NCBI GenBank assembly: GCA_017307855.1
Contig: JAFKGD010000003.1
Span: 276,707-340,706, forward strand
Length of the DNA: 64,000 nt
Source: Burkholderiales bacterium
GTDB taxonomy: Bacteria > Pseudomonadota > Gammaproteobacteria > Burkholderiales > Burkholderiaceae_C
Reading direction: 5' to 3'
Shown: piece by piece, positions 1 through 7,971 of the stretch
Position numbering within the stretch: position 1 is the first letter of the stretch
Layout: every line of letters starts with the position of its first letter
Notes under the pieces: model-generated
Databases searched by the model: none
The model's input: only the letters and a program-made list of their open reading frames with translations
Told to the model about the DNA's origin: nothing
Program-made: the position numbers and the translations under genes

Positions 1-1
1 G

Positions 2-646
2 GGTGTCTCCTTCCTCATGGGGGCCGAGCAGTTCTTCGCGCTGCGCTTCCTGTGCATGGTGATCGCCTTCGGCTTCACCTGGTTCTGCCTGGGCGCTCTG
101 GAAAAAAGCTCCCCCATGAGCCTGTTCGTGGCGCTGCTGGTGGGCTTCTACTATCCGACCATCTGGCTGTCGGACGTGCGCAAGAAGCGCGTGGTGCAGG
201 TGCAGAAGACGCTGCCGACCTATCTGGACTACATCACCATGGCGGTGGAAGCGGGCCTGAACATGACGGGCGCCATCAACCAGGCCATGGAAAAGGGCCC
301 GCCGGGCCCGCTCAAGCACGAGTTCTACCTGGTCGTGCGCGACCTGCGCGCCGGCGTGCCGCGCGCCGACGCGTTGCGCCGCATGGAAGCGCGCATGCAG
401 ATGAGCGAGATCACCAGCTTCGTGGGCACCACCATCCAGGCCGAGAAGATGGGCGCGCGGCTGGGTACGGCCCTGCGCGCGCAGGCCGAGCAGCGCCGTT
501 CCGAGCGCTTCCAGCGCGCCGAGAAGCAGGCCATGGAAGCGCCGGTGAAGCTGATCTTCCCGCTGCTGGTGTTCATCTTCCCGCTCACCTTCCTGATCCT
601 GGGCTTCCCGATCGCCATGAAGTTCCTGGCCTCGGGCATCATGTAG
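2..646 (+). CDS. tadC: TadC-like type II secretion F family protein, C-terminal part
   Basis: The reading frame is open to the left edge, so the gene starts outside the window. The visible 214 residues carry a T2SSF/GspF-type domain: a central soluble helical part rich in Glu and Arg, preceded by two hydrophobic segments and followed by one near residues 180-205 (APVKLIFPLLVFIFPLTFLI). This is the usual inner-membrane platform protein of tad/Flp pilus assembly. A TPR lipoprotein and a TadE-like pseudopilin follow on the same strand, which supports a tad locus. TadB and TadC are similar; TadC is chosen because it is normally the last of the pair. Confidence 0.85.
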   Translation, partial: GVSFLMGAEQFFALRFLCMVIAFGFTWFCLGALEKSSPMSLFVALLVGFYYPTIWLSDVRKKRVVQVQKTLPTYLDYITMAVEAGLNMTGAINQAMEKGPPGPLKHEFYLVVRDLRAGVPRADALRRMEARMQMSEITSFVGTTIQAEKMGARLGTALRAQAEQRRSERFQRAEKQAMEAPVKLIFPLLVFIFPLTFLILGFPIAMKFLASGIM

Positions 647-1009
647 ATGGAAGGTCTGCCGATGGGGGTGCTGCTTCGTCCGCCCGCAGGCGCGCCGCTG
701 GTGCCCAGGGCCTGGCGCGCCGACACCGCCCTCGCGCGCATGCGCGGCCTGCTGGGCCGGCGGCCGCTGGTGGCGGGAGAGGCGCTGCTGATCACCTCGT
801 GCTCGTCCATCCATACCGTGGGCATGCGCTACGCGCTGGACGTGGCTTTCGTCGACGCGGGCGAGCGCGTCGTCAAACTGTGCCGGAACCTCCCGCCGCT
901 GCGGGCCGCCTGGTCATGGCGCTCGCGCCATGCGGTGGAAATGGTGGCCGGCGAGATCGATCGCCTCGGCCTGGCCGTCGGCGACCGGCTCGAATGGAGA
1001 AACCGATGA
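647..1009 (+). CDS. DUF192 family protein
   Basis: This 120-residue protein belongs to the DUF192 family of small beta-rich proteins of unknown role. Family hallmarks are RMRGLLGR near residue 30, the SCSSIHTVGMRYALDVAFVD stretch around residues 50-69, and GEIDRLGLAVGDRLEW at the end. There is no signal peptide. The start codon follows the tadC stop codon directly and the stop overlaps the next start (ATGA), so it appears to be translated with the tad genes. The link to pilus biogenesis is positional only. Confidence 0.75.
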   Translation: MEGLPMGVLLRPPAGAPLVPRAWRADTALARMRGLLGRRPLVAGEALLITSCSSIHTVGMRYALDVAFVDAGERVVKLCRNLPPLRAAWSWRSRHAVEMVAGEIDRLGLAVGDRLEWRNR

Positions 1010-1548
1010 ACTTGACGAAGCTGCCCGCGCGCTGCGCGGCGCTGGCCCTCGCGGCCACGCTGCTGGCGGGCTGCGCCGCCGGTGGCGGCACGCAGGGTGG
1101 CCCCCTGGTGCAGTCGCCCCAGGGCGGCGAGACCGACCTGCTCACGCGTGCGCAGTTCGGCCCCAACGACGGCGAGGCCGCGCGCACCGAGGCGCTCTAC
1201 ATCAGCGTGCTGCGGCGCGTGCCCAACGAGGCCGAGACCTGGTTCCGCCTGGGCAACCTGTACGCCAACCACAACCGGCCCGACCCGGCCGCCGCGGCCT
1301 ACAACCGCGCGCTGCTGGCCGACAACGGCAATGCCCGCGCGTACCACAACCTGGCCGTGATCCGCCTGCGCCAGGCCTATGCGGCACTGCTGCAGGGCCA
1401 GATGGCGGTGGATCCGACGGAGGAGGGCATGGTGCGGCGCATCGACGAACTGGTCGAGCAGGTGGGCCGCGTCTCGGCCCTGCGCGCGCAGGCCGAAGAG
1501 GCCCGCGATGCCGCGCCCGCGCGCAACGGCGAGAAGGCCGCGCCGTGA
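1006..1548 (+). CDS. TPR-containing lipoprotein of the tad locus (TadD-like)
   Basis: A 180-residue lipoprotein: the signal peptide ends in the lipobox LLAGC (Cys about 25). The middle carries tetratricopeptide-like helices (ETWFRLGNLYANHNRPDPAA, then NARAYHNLAVIRLRQA). TadD proteins are TPR lipoproteins thought to help outer-membrane assembly of the Flp pilus secretin, and the position between TadC-like and TadE-like genes fits. The start overlaps the upstream stop by ATGA, implying translational coupling. It is shorter than many TadD proteins, so the call is made at subfamily level only. Confidence 0.7.
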   Translation: MNLTKLPARCAALALAATLLAGCAAGGGTQGGPLVQSPQGGETDLLTRAQFGPNDGEAARTEALYISVLRRVPNEAETWFRLGNLYANHNRPDPAAAAYNRALLADNGNARAYHNLAVIRLRQAYAALLQGQMAVDPTEEGMVRRIDELVEQVGRVSALRAQAEEARDAAPARNGEKAAP

Positions 1549-1550
1549 CG

Positions 1551-2411
1551 ATGCCTGCCCGCTCCCGCCACGGCCCGCGCTCGCGGGGCGCCCGCGCGGC
1601 GGCGGGCCAGTCGATCGTCGAGTACCTGATCATCCTGCCGACCCTGCTGCTGCTGCTGCTGTCGGCCGTGCAGTTCGGCCTGCTCTACCAGGTCAAGAGC
1701 CAGCTCAACTACGCCACCTTCAACGCGGTGCGCACGGGCGCGCTCAAGAACGGCAGCATGACGTCGATGAAGGACTCGCTGGCCGCGGGCCTGTCGCCGC
1801 TGTTCACGCACAAGCCGGGCCTGGAGGGCATGCTGCGCGGGCGCCTGGTGGGCACGATCGAGGTCTTCAATCCGATGGTCACGAAGGTGACGGTGCTCAA
1901 TCCCACGTCGACGATGTTCGACGCGCACAAGGCGGCCGATCCGCGCGGCTCGGGCAAGCAGCAGATTCCCAACGACAACCTGCAGTACCGCCCCACCACC
2001 GTGAAGGGCGGCGTCAACATCCAGGACGCCAACATCCTGAAGATCCGCGTGACGTACTGCGCCAAGCTCGTCGTGCCGATCGCCAACGTGGTGTTCTACA
2101 CCCTGGTCTCCGGCGCCGACGACATCTCCAACGTGATGGGCGGCAAGATCTACCAGAACCCCAACCCGGCGCTGCCGGTGAACACCACCTGCAAGGGACT
2201 GCACAACCTCTACGGCGGCAAGATCATCGGCGCGCTGGGCACGGTGGATACCTATCTGGGAACCGACATGAAGAACGAGGCCCAGAAGGCGCTCGACCAG
2301 GTCAACGAGATCCTCAAGACCAACATCCCCTTCATCAACTGGAATCTGGGCGGCTACCGCATCCCGATCACTTCCGAGGCCGTCGTGCGCATGCAGACGC
2401 CCTACCGGTAG
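1551..2411 (+). CDS. TadE/TadG-like pseudopilin
   Basis: A 286-residue protein. A short basic N-terminus is followed by GQSIVEYLIILPTLLLLLLS at residues 23-42, the TadE signature with the conserved Glu five residues into the hydrophobic segment. The remaining ~240 residues are periplasmic and poor in recognisable motifs. TadE and TadF are minor pseudopilins processed by a prepilin peptidase. ATG at 1551 was chosen; a GTG at 1545 overlapping the previous stop (GTGA) would add two residues. It ends the visible tad block. Confidence 0.75.
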   Translation: MPARSRHGPRSRGARAAAGQSIVEYLIILPTLLLLLLSAVQFGLLYQVKSQLNYATFNAVRTGALKNGSMTSMKDSLAAGLSPLFTHKPGLEGMLRGRLVGTIEVFNPMVTKVTVLNPTSTMFDAHKAADPRGSGKQQIPNDNLQYRPTTVKGGVNIQDANILKIRVTYCAKLVVPIANVVFYTLVSGADDISNVMGGKIYQNPNPALPVNTTCKGLHNLYGGKIIGALGTVDTYLGTDMKNEAQKALDQVNEILKTNIPFINWNLGGYRIPITSEAVVRMQTPYR

Positions 2412-2423
2412 CAGGGCGGACGC

Positions 2424-2993
2424 ATGCGATTGCCTGCAGGCCTGTCGCGGCACGGCGCCGCGAGCCTCGTCATCCTGGCGCTGTGGAGCGGTGCCTGTGC
2501 CGCGCAGGGGCCGCGGCCATCCGCGTCTGTGCCGGCGCCGTCCGCCGCGCCGCTGCCTGACTTCAAATTGCGCTCGGGCCTGTGGCGTATCGGCGTGGCG
2601 ATCGAGATCACGCCGCGCATCGAAGGCCCCACCACCGGGCCGATCGAGGTCGACCGCTGCCTCAACGCGAAGGACACCTCCAACCTGCTGATGACGCCGC
2701 CCGGCGCCAGCTGCAGCATCGAGCGGGGCCGCACCACGGCGGAACTGCTGGAATGGAAGGCCGTCTGCCGCCTCAACGGCCAGACCTCCACTGCCCAGGG
2801 GCAGTTGCAGTTCAAGGACACCCGCATCGAAGGCCGCATCGTCACCGAAGCCGCGGGCATGGACATGCGCATCGACACGCGCCTGGCGGGCCGCTATGTG
2901 GGCGCGTGCACGCCGATCCGCGTGCCGCAGCCCGCGACGCCCGCGCCGGCGCCTGGTGCGGCGGCAGGCGGCCTCAAGCGCTACACGCCCTGA
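2424..2993 (+). CDS. DUF3617 family secreted protein
   Basis: A 189-residue protein with a Sec signal peptide (LVILALWSGACAAQG, cleavage near residue 27). The body matches the DUF3617 pattern: an N-terminal LRSGLWRI strand, three or four Cys residues (RCLNAKD, SCSIERGR, AVCRLNG) and an ending of the GRYVGACTP type. DUF3617 proteins are small periplasmic proteins of unknown function. It follows the pseudopilin by 12 bases and may be co-transcribed, but the family is not otherwise linked to pili. Confidence 0.65.
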   Translation: MRLPAGLSRHGAASLVILALWSGACAAQGPRPSASVPAPSAAPLPDFKLRSGLWRIGVAIEITPRIEGPTTGPIEVDRCLNAKDTSNLLMTPPGASCSIERGRTTAELLEWKAVCRLNGQTSTAQGQLQFKDTRIEGRIVTEAAGMDMRIDTRLAGRYVGACTPIRVPQPATPAPAPGAAAGGLKRYTP

Positions 2994-3009
2994 ACGCTGG
3001 CGGCAGCCG

Positions 3010-3027
3010 CCGTCACATCACTGACAT
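3010..3027 (+). promoter_or_regulatory. Pho-box-like site before phoX
   Basis: CCGTCAC - 4 bases - CTGACAT gives two heptamers with 11-base periodicity. Each matches the PhoB half-site CTGTCA(T/C) at 5 of 7 positions. It lies 72 bases upstream of the phoX start. The match is modest; the main support is that phoX is a classic Pho-regulon gene. Confidence 0.5.
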
Positions 3028-3098
3028 CCTGCGGACACACCGGCGTCATCGCCGGACGGGATGCTCTCGTGCATCGAGCAACCACGAGAACATCCCCG

Positions 3099-5024
3099 AT
3101 GAGCAAGGATTTCAGCACCATGGAGGACTCCAATCCGTCCTCCAACCCGAGCATCCATGAAGTGTCCGACCCCTCGCGCCGCCTGTTCGTGCGCGGTGGC
3201 GTGGCCACGGCCGCCGGCGGCCTGTTCGCGGGCCTGGCCGGTTGCGCCAGCCCGGCGTCGAACACAACGGACCTGAGCCGCGCGCCCAAGGGCATCGGCT
3301 TCAAGGGCGTGGCGATTTCCACCGCCGACAGCATCGTCGTGCCCGAGGGCTACACCGCGCAGGTGATCGCGCCCTGGGGCGATCCGGTCGGCCTCTCGGG
3401 CGAGATGCCGAAGTTCAAGCCCGACGGCACCAACACCGCCGCCGAGCAGGAAGCCCAGATGGGCATGCACCACGACGGCATCCACTACTTCGAGCTCGAC
3501 GGCTCCAAGCGCGGCCTGCTGGTGATGAACCACGAATACACCGACGACGGCCTGCTGCACGCGGGCGGCATGGTGCCGTGGACGGCCGAGAAGGTGCGCA
3601 AGGCGCAGGCCGCGCACGGCGTGGCCGTGATCGAAGTGGAAGACCGGGGCGGTGCGTGGCAGGTGGTGCAACCCTCGCCCTGGGCGCGCCGCATCACGGC
3701 CCGCACGCCGATGACGGTGAGCGGCCCGGCCGCCGGCCACGCCCTGCTGAAGACGGCGGCCGATGCCAGCGGACGCAACGTGCTGGGCACGTTCAACAAC
3801 TGCGGCAGCGGCATCACGCCCTGGGGCACCTACCTCACCTGCGAGGAGAACTTCATCAACTACTTCAAGGGTCCGGACACTCCCAGCGCGCACGAGACGC
3901 GCTGGGGCCTGAAGAAGGGCGACCCGAGCGGCTACCGCTGGCACGAGTTCGACGAGCGCTTCGACGCGAGCCGCCATCCCAACGAGCCCAACCGCCACGG
4001 CTGGGTGGTCGAGATCGACCCGATGAACCCCAGCTCCACGCCGATGAAGCGCACGGCGCTCGGCCGTGCCGCGCACGAAGGCGCCACCGTCGCCGTCACC
4101 AAGGACCAGCGCGCCGTGATCTACATGGGCGAGGACGCGCGTTTCGAATACATCTACAAGTTCGTCAGCCGCGATGCGATCAAGCCGGGCGGTGCCCGCG
4201 CCAACGCCACGCTGCTCGACCACGGCACGCTGTACGTGGCCCGCTTCGACGCCAATGGCCAGGGCCAGTGGCTGCCGCTGGTGCACGGCCAGGGACCGCT
4301 GACGGCGGCCAACGGCTTCGCCGACCAGGGCGAGGTGCTGATCAAGAGCCGCCAGGCCAGCGACCTGCTGGGCGCCACCAAGATGGACCGCCCCGAGTGG
4401 ACGGCCGTGGACCAGGCCCGCGGCGAGGTGTATTGCACGCTCACCAACAACAGCAACCGCACGGCCAGCGGCAAGACCGGTGTCGATGCCGCCAACCCGC
4501 GCGCCAACAACACCATGGGCAACATCATCCGCTGGCGCGAGCAGGGTGACTTCCACGGCGAGCGCTTCGTGTGGAACCACTTCGTGATGGCCGGCGACCC
4601 GACGCTCGCCCGTGCTGATGCCCGGGGCAACGTCAAGGGCGACGCCTTCAGTTGCCCGGACGGCCTGTGGGTGGACGGCCGGGGCATGCTCTGGATCCAA
4701 ACCGACATGTCGACCTCGGCCATGGGCAAGGGTGATCTGGCCAACCTCGGCAACAACGTGATGCTGGCCGCCGACACGCAGACCGGCGAGATCCGCCGCT
4801 TCCTCACCGGCCCGAGCGGCTGCGAGATCACCGGCGTGACCAGCACGCCCGACCTGCGCACGATGTTCGTGAACATCCAGCACCCCGGCGAGAGCCCGAG
4901 CGAGCGCAGCGACCCGGGCAAGCCGCAGGCCATCAGCCAGTGGCCCGGCGGGCCGCAGGGCGGCCGGCCGCGCTCGGCCACCGTCGTCGTCCGGCGCAAG
5001 GACGGCGGCATCGTCGGCACCTGA
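3099..5024 (+). CDS. phoX: PhoX family alkaline phosphatase (DUF839)
   Basis: A 641-residue PhoX-type phosphomonoesterase. A twin-arginine signal (SRRLFV, residues 26-31, then a hydrophobic stretch ending LAGCAS) predicts folded export through Tat. Family motifs include NHEYTDDGLL, NNCGSGITPWGTYLTCEENF, RHGWVVEIDP, MGEDARFEYIYKFV and FSCPDGLWVDGRGMLWIQTD. Known PhoX enzymes use Ca and Fe cofactors and release phosphate from organic phosphoesters in the periplasm. ATG 3099 was preferred over GTG 3069 because a GAGA ribosome site precedes it. A Pho-box-like repeat upstream and a strong terminator downstream suggest a single-gene, phosphate-controlled unit. Confidence 0.92.
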   Translation: MSKDFSTMEDSNPSSNPSIHEVSDPSRRLFVRGGVATAAGGLFAGLAGCASPASNTTDLSRAPKGIGFKGVAISTADSIVVPEGYTAQVIAPWGDPVGLSGEMPKFKPDGTNTAAEQEAQMGMHHDGIHYFELDGSKRGLLVMNHEYTDDGLLHAGGMVPWTAEKVRKAQAAHGVAVIEVEDRGGAWQVVQPSPWARRITARTPMTVSGPAAGHALLKTAADASGRNVLGTFNNCGSGITPWGTYLTCEENFINYFKGPDTPSAHETRWGLKKGDPSGYRWHEFDERFDASRHPNEPNRHGWVVEIDPMNPSSTPMKRTALGRAAHEGATVAVTKDQRAVIYMGEDARFEYIYKFVSRDAIKPGGARANATLLDHGTLYVARFDANGQGQWLPLVHGQGPLTAANGFADQGEVLIKSRQASDLLGATKMDRPEWTAVDQARGEVYCTLTNNSNRTASGKTGVDAANPRANNTMGNIIRWREQGDFHGERFVWNHFVMAGDPTLARADARGNVKGDAFSCPDGLWVDGRGMLWIQTDMSTSAMGKGDLANLGNNVMLAADTQTGEIRRFLTGPSGCEITGVTSTPDLRTMFVNIQHPGESPSERSDPGKPQAISQWPGGPQGGRPRSATVVVRRKDGGIVGT

Positions 5025-5037
5025 TGCCACCCACCAC

Positions 5038-5061
5038 AAGCCCCGCCTGCCGGGGCTTTTT
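5038..5061 (+). terminator. Rho-independent terminator of phoX
   Basis: Perfect 8-base stem AAGCCCCG / CGGGGCTT with a 5-base loop, followed by TTT, starting 14 bases after the phoX stop codon. Confidence 0.85.
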
Positions 5062-5077
5062 CGTATCCGGACATTCG

Positions 5078-5095
5078 AAGACAGACAGATGACAA
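5078..5095 (-). promoter_or_regulatory. Candidate reverse-oriented Pho box before the lipid-remodelling block
   Basis: On the minus strand the site reads TTGTCAT - CTGT - CTGTCTT, two heptamers each 6/7 to the PhoB half-site with exact 11-base spacing. The orientation is opposite to the genes it precedes. It covers an alternative ATG at 5089, which argues that translation of the next gene begins at 5113. Confidence 0.45.
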
Positions 5096-5112
5096 CCGAC
5101 GGAGCACAGACC

Positions 5113-5949
5113 ATGAACGAACTGCCGACGCCGACCTTCCCGCTCTCGCCCTCCATGCTGCCCAGGGGGTCGCTTCATCGCAGCGATGCGCAACCTGGCC
5201 CGTCGCATGCGGCTGCAGCGGGGGGCATCAGCGTCGCATGGGCCCGCCACCAGGACGAAGTCCGCGAGGCGCAGCGCCTGAGGTTCGATGTCTTCGCGGG
5301 CGAGATGGGCGCACGCCTGACCACGCCGATCGAAGGCCACGACATCGACCTGTTCGACGACTTCTGCGAGCACCTGCTGGTGCGCGATGCGGCCAGTGGC
5401 CAGGTGGTGGGTACCTACCGCGTGCTCACGCCTGCACAGGCGCGCCGTGTGGGCAGCACCTACAGCGATACCGAATTCGACCTCACGCGCCTGCGTTCGC
5501 TGCGCGAGCGCATGGTGGAGCTGGGCCGCAGCTGCGTGCATGCCGAGCACCGCCAGGGCGGCGTGATCCTGGCGCTGTGGGGCGCGCTGGCCGAGTTCAT
5601 GGTGCGCAACAAGCTCGACACCATGATCGGTTGCGCCAGCATTCCGATGCTCAGTGGCGGCGTGGTCAGCGGCGACGTGGCGGCCAGCATCTGGCGCCAG
5701 CTGTCGGCCACGCATCTCGCGCCGATCGAGTACCAGGTGCGCCCGCGCCTGCCGCTGCCGGTGGAGCAGCTCGACAGCCACCTGCAGGTGGAGCCTCCCG
5801 CGCTGATCAAGGGTTACCTGCGGCTGGGCGCCAGGGTGCTGGGTGCGCCGGCGTGGGATCCGGACTTCAACACCGCCGACCTGCCCATGCTCATGCGCAT
5901 CGCCGACCTGCCGCCGCGCTACCGCCGCCATTTCCTGGGGGCCGCGTGA
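5113..5949 (+). CDS. OlsB-like GNAT N-acyltransferase (ornithine-lipid type)
   Basis: A 278-residue acyltransferase of the hemolysin/OlsB GNAT family. Seen here: the segment from VREAQRLRFDVFAGEMGAR, a GTYRVL strand, the VELGRSCVHAEHRQGGVI acyl-donor core near residues 135-155, and GCASIPMLSGG. OlsB transfers a 3-hydroxyacyl chain from ACP to ornithine to make lyso-ornithine lipid. Coupling to a PlcP-like phospholipase and an Agt-like glycosyltransferase makes a phosphorus-free lipid role likely. ATG 5113 has GGAG eight bases upstream. No OlsA partner is in view, so another amino-acid acceptor or unlinked second step is possible. The stop overlaps the next start (GTGA). Confidence 0.7.
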   Translation: MNELPTPTFPLSPSMLPRGSLHRSDAQPGPSHAAAAGGISVAWARHQDEVREAQRLRFDVFAGEMGARLTTPIEGHDIDLFDDFCEHLLVRDAASGQVVGTYRVLTPAQARRVGSTYSDTEFDLTRLRSLRERMVELGRSCVHAEHRQGGVILALWGALAEFMVRNKLDTMIGCASIPMLSGGVVSGDVAASIWRQLSATHLAPIEYQVRPRLPLPVEQLDSHLQVEPPALIKGYLRLGARVLGAPAWDPDFNTADLPMLMRIADLPPRYRRHFLGAA

Positions 5950-6830
5950 AGGGCCTCGAAAGCGTGCTGGCGGCGGCGCGCGCGGCGGCCGTGCCGGCGG
6001 GCGACGACCTGTCGTCCACCCGCGCGCGCTGGCGCACCGTGTTCATCTCCGACCTGCACCTGGGCACGCCCGGCTGCCAGGCCGAGGCGCTGCTCGACTT
6101 CCTCAAGGCCAATCCGAGCGAGCAACTGTTCCTGGTCGGCGACATCGTCGACGGCTGGCAACTGCGCCGCCGCTGGTACTGGCCGCAGGCCCACAACGAC
6201 GTGGTGCAAAAGCTCCTGCGCGCCGCGCGCAAGGGCTGCCGCGTGGTGTTCGTGCCGGGCAACCACGACGAGTTCGCGCGCGCCTTCACCGGCAACGCCT
6301 TCGGCGGCATCGAGGTGCTCGAAGAAGCGGTGCACATGACGGCCGACGGCCGGCGCCTGTGGGTCATTCACGGCGATCATTTCGATGGCGTGATCCAGTG
6401 CGCCAAGTGGCTGGCCTACCTGGGCGACAACCTCTACGAATTCACGCTGCGCCTGAACCGCCACCTCAACACGCTGCGCGCGCGGCTGGGCCTGCCGTAC
6501 TGGTCGCTGTCGGCCTACCTCAAGGGCCGGGTCAAGACGGCGCTCAACTACGTCACCGACTTCGAGGTGGCCGTGGCCGCCGAGGCCCGGCGGCGCGGCC
6601 ACCAGGGCGTGGTCTGCGGCCACATCCACCGCGCCGAGATGCGCGAGATCGATGGCACGCTCTACTGCAACGACGGCGACTGGGTCGAGAGCATGACCGC
6701 CCTGGTGGAGGACTTCCAGGGCCGCCTGTCCATCGTGCAGTGGCAGCCGCCGCCGCGCGCGGGTGGGCATCGGCAGCCCGACAGGGCCCAGGGCGTGCGT
6801 GCCGGGCGCCTGGAGGAGATGGCTGCATGA
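5946..6830 (+). CDS. plcP: PlcP-like metallophosphoesterase (phospholipase C)
   Basis: A 294-residue calcineurin-like phosphoesterase. The full metal-site set is present: SDLHLG (Asp36, His38), GDIVDGW (Asp66), GNHDE (residues 105-109), HGDHFD (142-147) and GHIHRAE (225-231). It resembles LpxH-type UDP-diacylglucosamine hydrolases. The PlcP branch removes the phosphate head group of membrane phospholipids during phosphate starvation, giving diacylglycerol and a phospho-head group. Direct coupling to an Agt-like glycosyltransferase by an ATGA overlap is the diagnostic plcP-agt arrangement known from other proteobacteria. GTG start at 5946 overlaps the upstream stop. Substrate is inferred from context. 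Confidence 0.75.
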   Translation: MKGLESVLAAARAAAVPAGDDLSSTRARWRTVFISDLHLGTPGCQAEALLDFLKANPSEQLFLVGDIVDGWQLRRRWYWPQAHNDVVQKLLRAARKGCRVVFVPGNHDEFARAFTGNAFGGIEVLEEAVHMTADGRRLWVIHGDHFDGVIQCAKWLAYLGDNLYEFTLRLNRHLNTLRARLGLPYWSLSAYLKGRVKTALNYVTDFEVAVAAEARRRGHQGVVCGHIHRAEMREIDGTLYCNDGDWVESMTALVEDFQGRLSIVQWQPPPRAGGHRQPDRAQGVRAGRLEEMAA

Positions 6831-7921
6831 AGCTCGCGCTGGTGACGGACGCCTGGACGCCGCAGGTCAACGGCGTGGTGACCACGCTGGTGGAGCTGGT
6901 GCGCGAGCTGCGGGAGCTCGGGCACGAGGTGCTGGTGGTCGAGCCCGGCCAGTTCCGCACGCGCCCCTGCCCGGGCTACGCCGGCATCGACCTGGCCGTG
7001 CGCCCGGGCCGCGAGGTCACGCGCCGGCTCGACGACTTCGAGCCCGATGCGATCCACGTCGCCACCGAGGGACCGCTGGGCTGGGCCGCGCGCCGCCACT
7101 GTCTGCGCCGCCAGTTGCGCTTCACCACCGCGTTCCACACCAAGTTTCCCGACATCCTCAACGCCGCGCTGCGCGTGCCGCTGTCGTGGGGCTACGCGCT
7201 GTTCCGCCGTTTCCACCGGCCGTCGTCGGGCGTGATGGTGCCCACCGAAGGCGTGCTGCGCATGCTGCAGCAGCGCGGATTCCGCAACCTGCGCGCCTGG
7301 ACGCACGGCGTGGACACGCGCCTCTTCGCCTTCGAGCCCGAGGTCCGATTGCACCCGCTGCTGGGCACGCTCGCGCGCCCTGTGCTGCTGTTCGTGGGCC
7401 GGGTCTCGTACGAGAAGAACATCGAGGCCTTCCTCTCGATGCCCTTTCCCGGCACCAAGGTGGTGTGCGGCGTGGGTCCGCTGCTCGACCGGCTGCGCGA
7501 GAGCCATCCCGACGTGCGCTGGCTCGGCGTGATGCCGCGCGACGAACTGGCGCGCGTGTACGCGGCGGCCGACGTGTTCGCGTTTCCGAGCCGCTCCGAG
7601 ACGTTCGGCCTGGTGATGCTGGAAGCCATGGCGGCCGGCACGCCGGTAGCGGCTTATCCGGTGGACGGCCCGCTGCAGGTGCTGGGTGCACGGGACGACG
7701 GACAGGGCGCGCAGGGCGGCGTGCTGCACCATGACTTGCACACCGCGTGCTGGGGTGCGCTGGCGGTGCCGCGCCACGAAGCGCGCGGGCGCGCCATGGC
7801 GTTCGCCTGGTCGGAGGCTACGCGTTTGTTCCTGTCATACCTCGTGCCGGTGCGTGATAGGGTGTCATTCGCGGGTCATGAAGGTTCCGTGACTGTCACA
7901 TCCCTGTCATCCGGCGCGTGA
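6827..7921 (+). CDS. agt: Agt-like GT4 glycosyltransferase (glycolipid synthesis)
   Basis: A 364-residue GT-B glycosyltransferase. The N-terminal Rossmann domain starts with the acceptor-domain motif TDAWTPQVNGVVTTL. The C-terminal donor domain has FVGRVSYEKNIEAFL and the EX7E motif in SETFGLVMLEAMAAGTPVAAY. Agt enzymes of the Pi-starvation response glycosylate diacylglycerol with glucose or glucuronate, so the PlcP product would be its acceptor. ATG 6827 overlaps the plcP stop. The last ~20 codons encode two tandem Pho-box-like repeats that serve the next gene, so the C-terminal tail (VTVTSLSSGA) is shaped by regulatory DNA. The sugar donor is not predictable. Confidence 0.75.
   Translation: MKLALVTDAWTPQVNGVVTTLVELVRELRELGHEVLVVEPGQFRTRPCPGYAGIDLAVRPGREVTRRLDDFEPDAIHVATEGPLGWAARRHCLRRQLRFTTAFHTKFPDILNAALRVPLSWGYALFRRFHRPSSGVMVPTEGVLRMLQQRGFRNLRAWTHGVDTRLFAFEPEVRLHPLLGTLARPVLLFVGRVSYEKNIEAFLSMPFPGTKVVCGVGPLLDRLRESHPDVRWLGVMPRDELARVYAAADVFAFPSRSETFGLVMLEAMAAGTPVAAYPVDGPLQVLGARDDGQGAQGGVLHHDLHTACWGALAVPRHEARGRAMAFAWSEATRLFLSYLVPVRDRVSFAGHEGSVTVTSLSSGA
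7862..7910 (+). promoter_or_regulatory. Tandem Pho boxes upstream of ppk1
   Basis: The downstream site is a perfect PhoB operator: CTGTCAC (7893-7899), ATCC, CTGTCAT (7904-7910). A second, weaker pair, GTGTCAT (7862-7868), TCGC, GGGTCAT (7873-7879), lies 31 bases upstream, about three helical turns. Both are inside the 3' coding end of the glycosyltransferase gene. The perfect site ends 61 bases before the ppk1 ATG. Confidence 0.85.
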
Positions 7922-7971
7922 ACACTGGCGGCCAGGCAGGCAGCGGGTGCCCGCCGGTGTCTCGCGAAACC

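Noticed and set aside
3069-3098. GTG 3069 as the phoX start
   Set aside because: It would add ten residues before a well-placed ATG with its own ribosome site, and the Tat signal needs no extension.
7918-7971. GTG 7918 as the ppk1 start
   Set aside because: It lies only eight bases after the Pho box, where the promoter -10 should be, so it is unlikely to be in the transcript.
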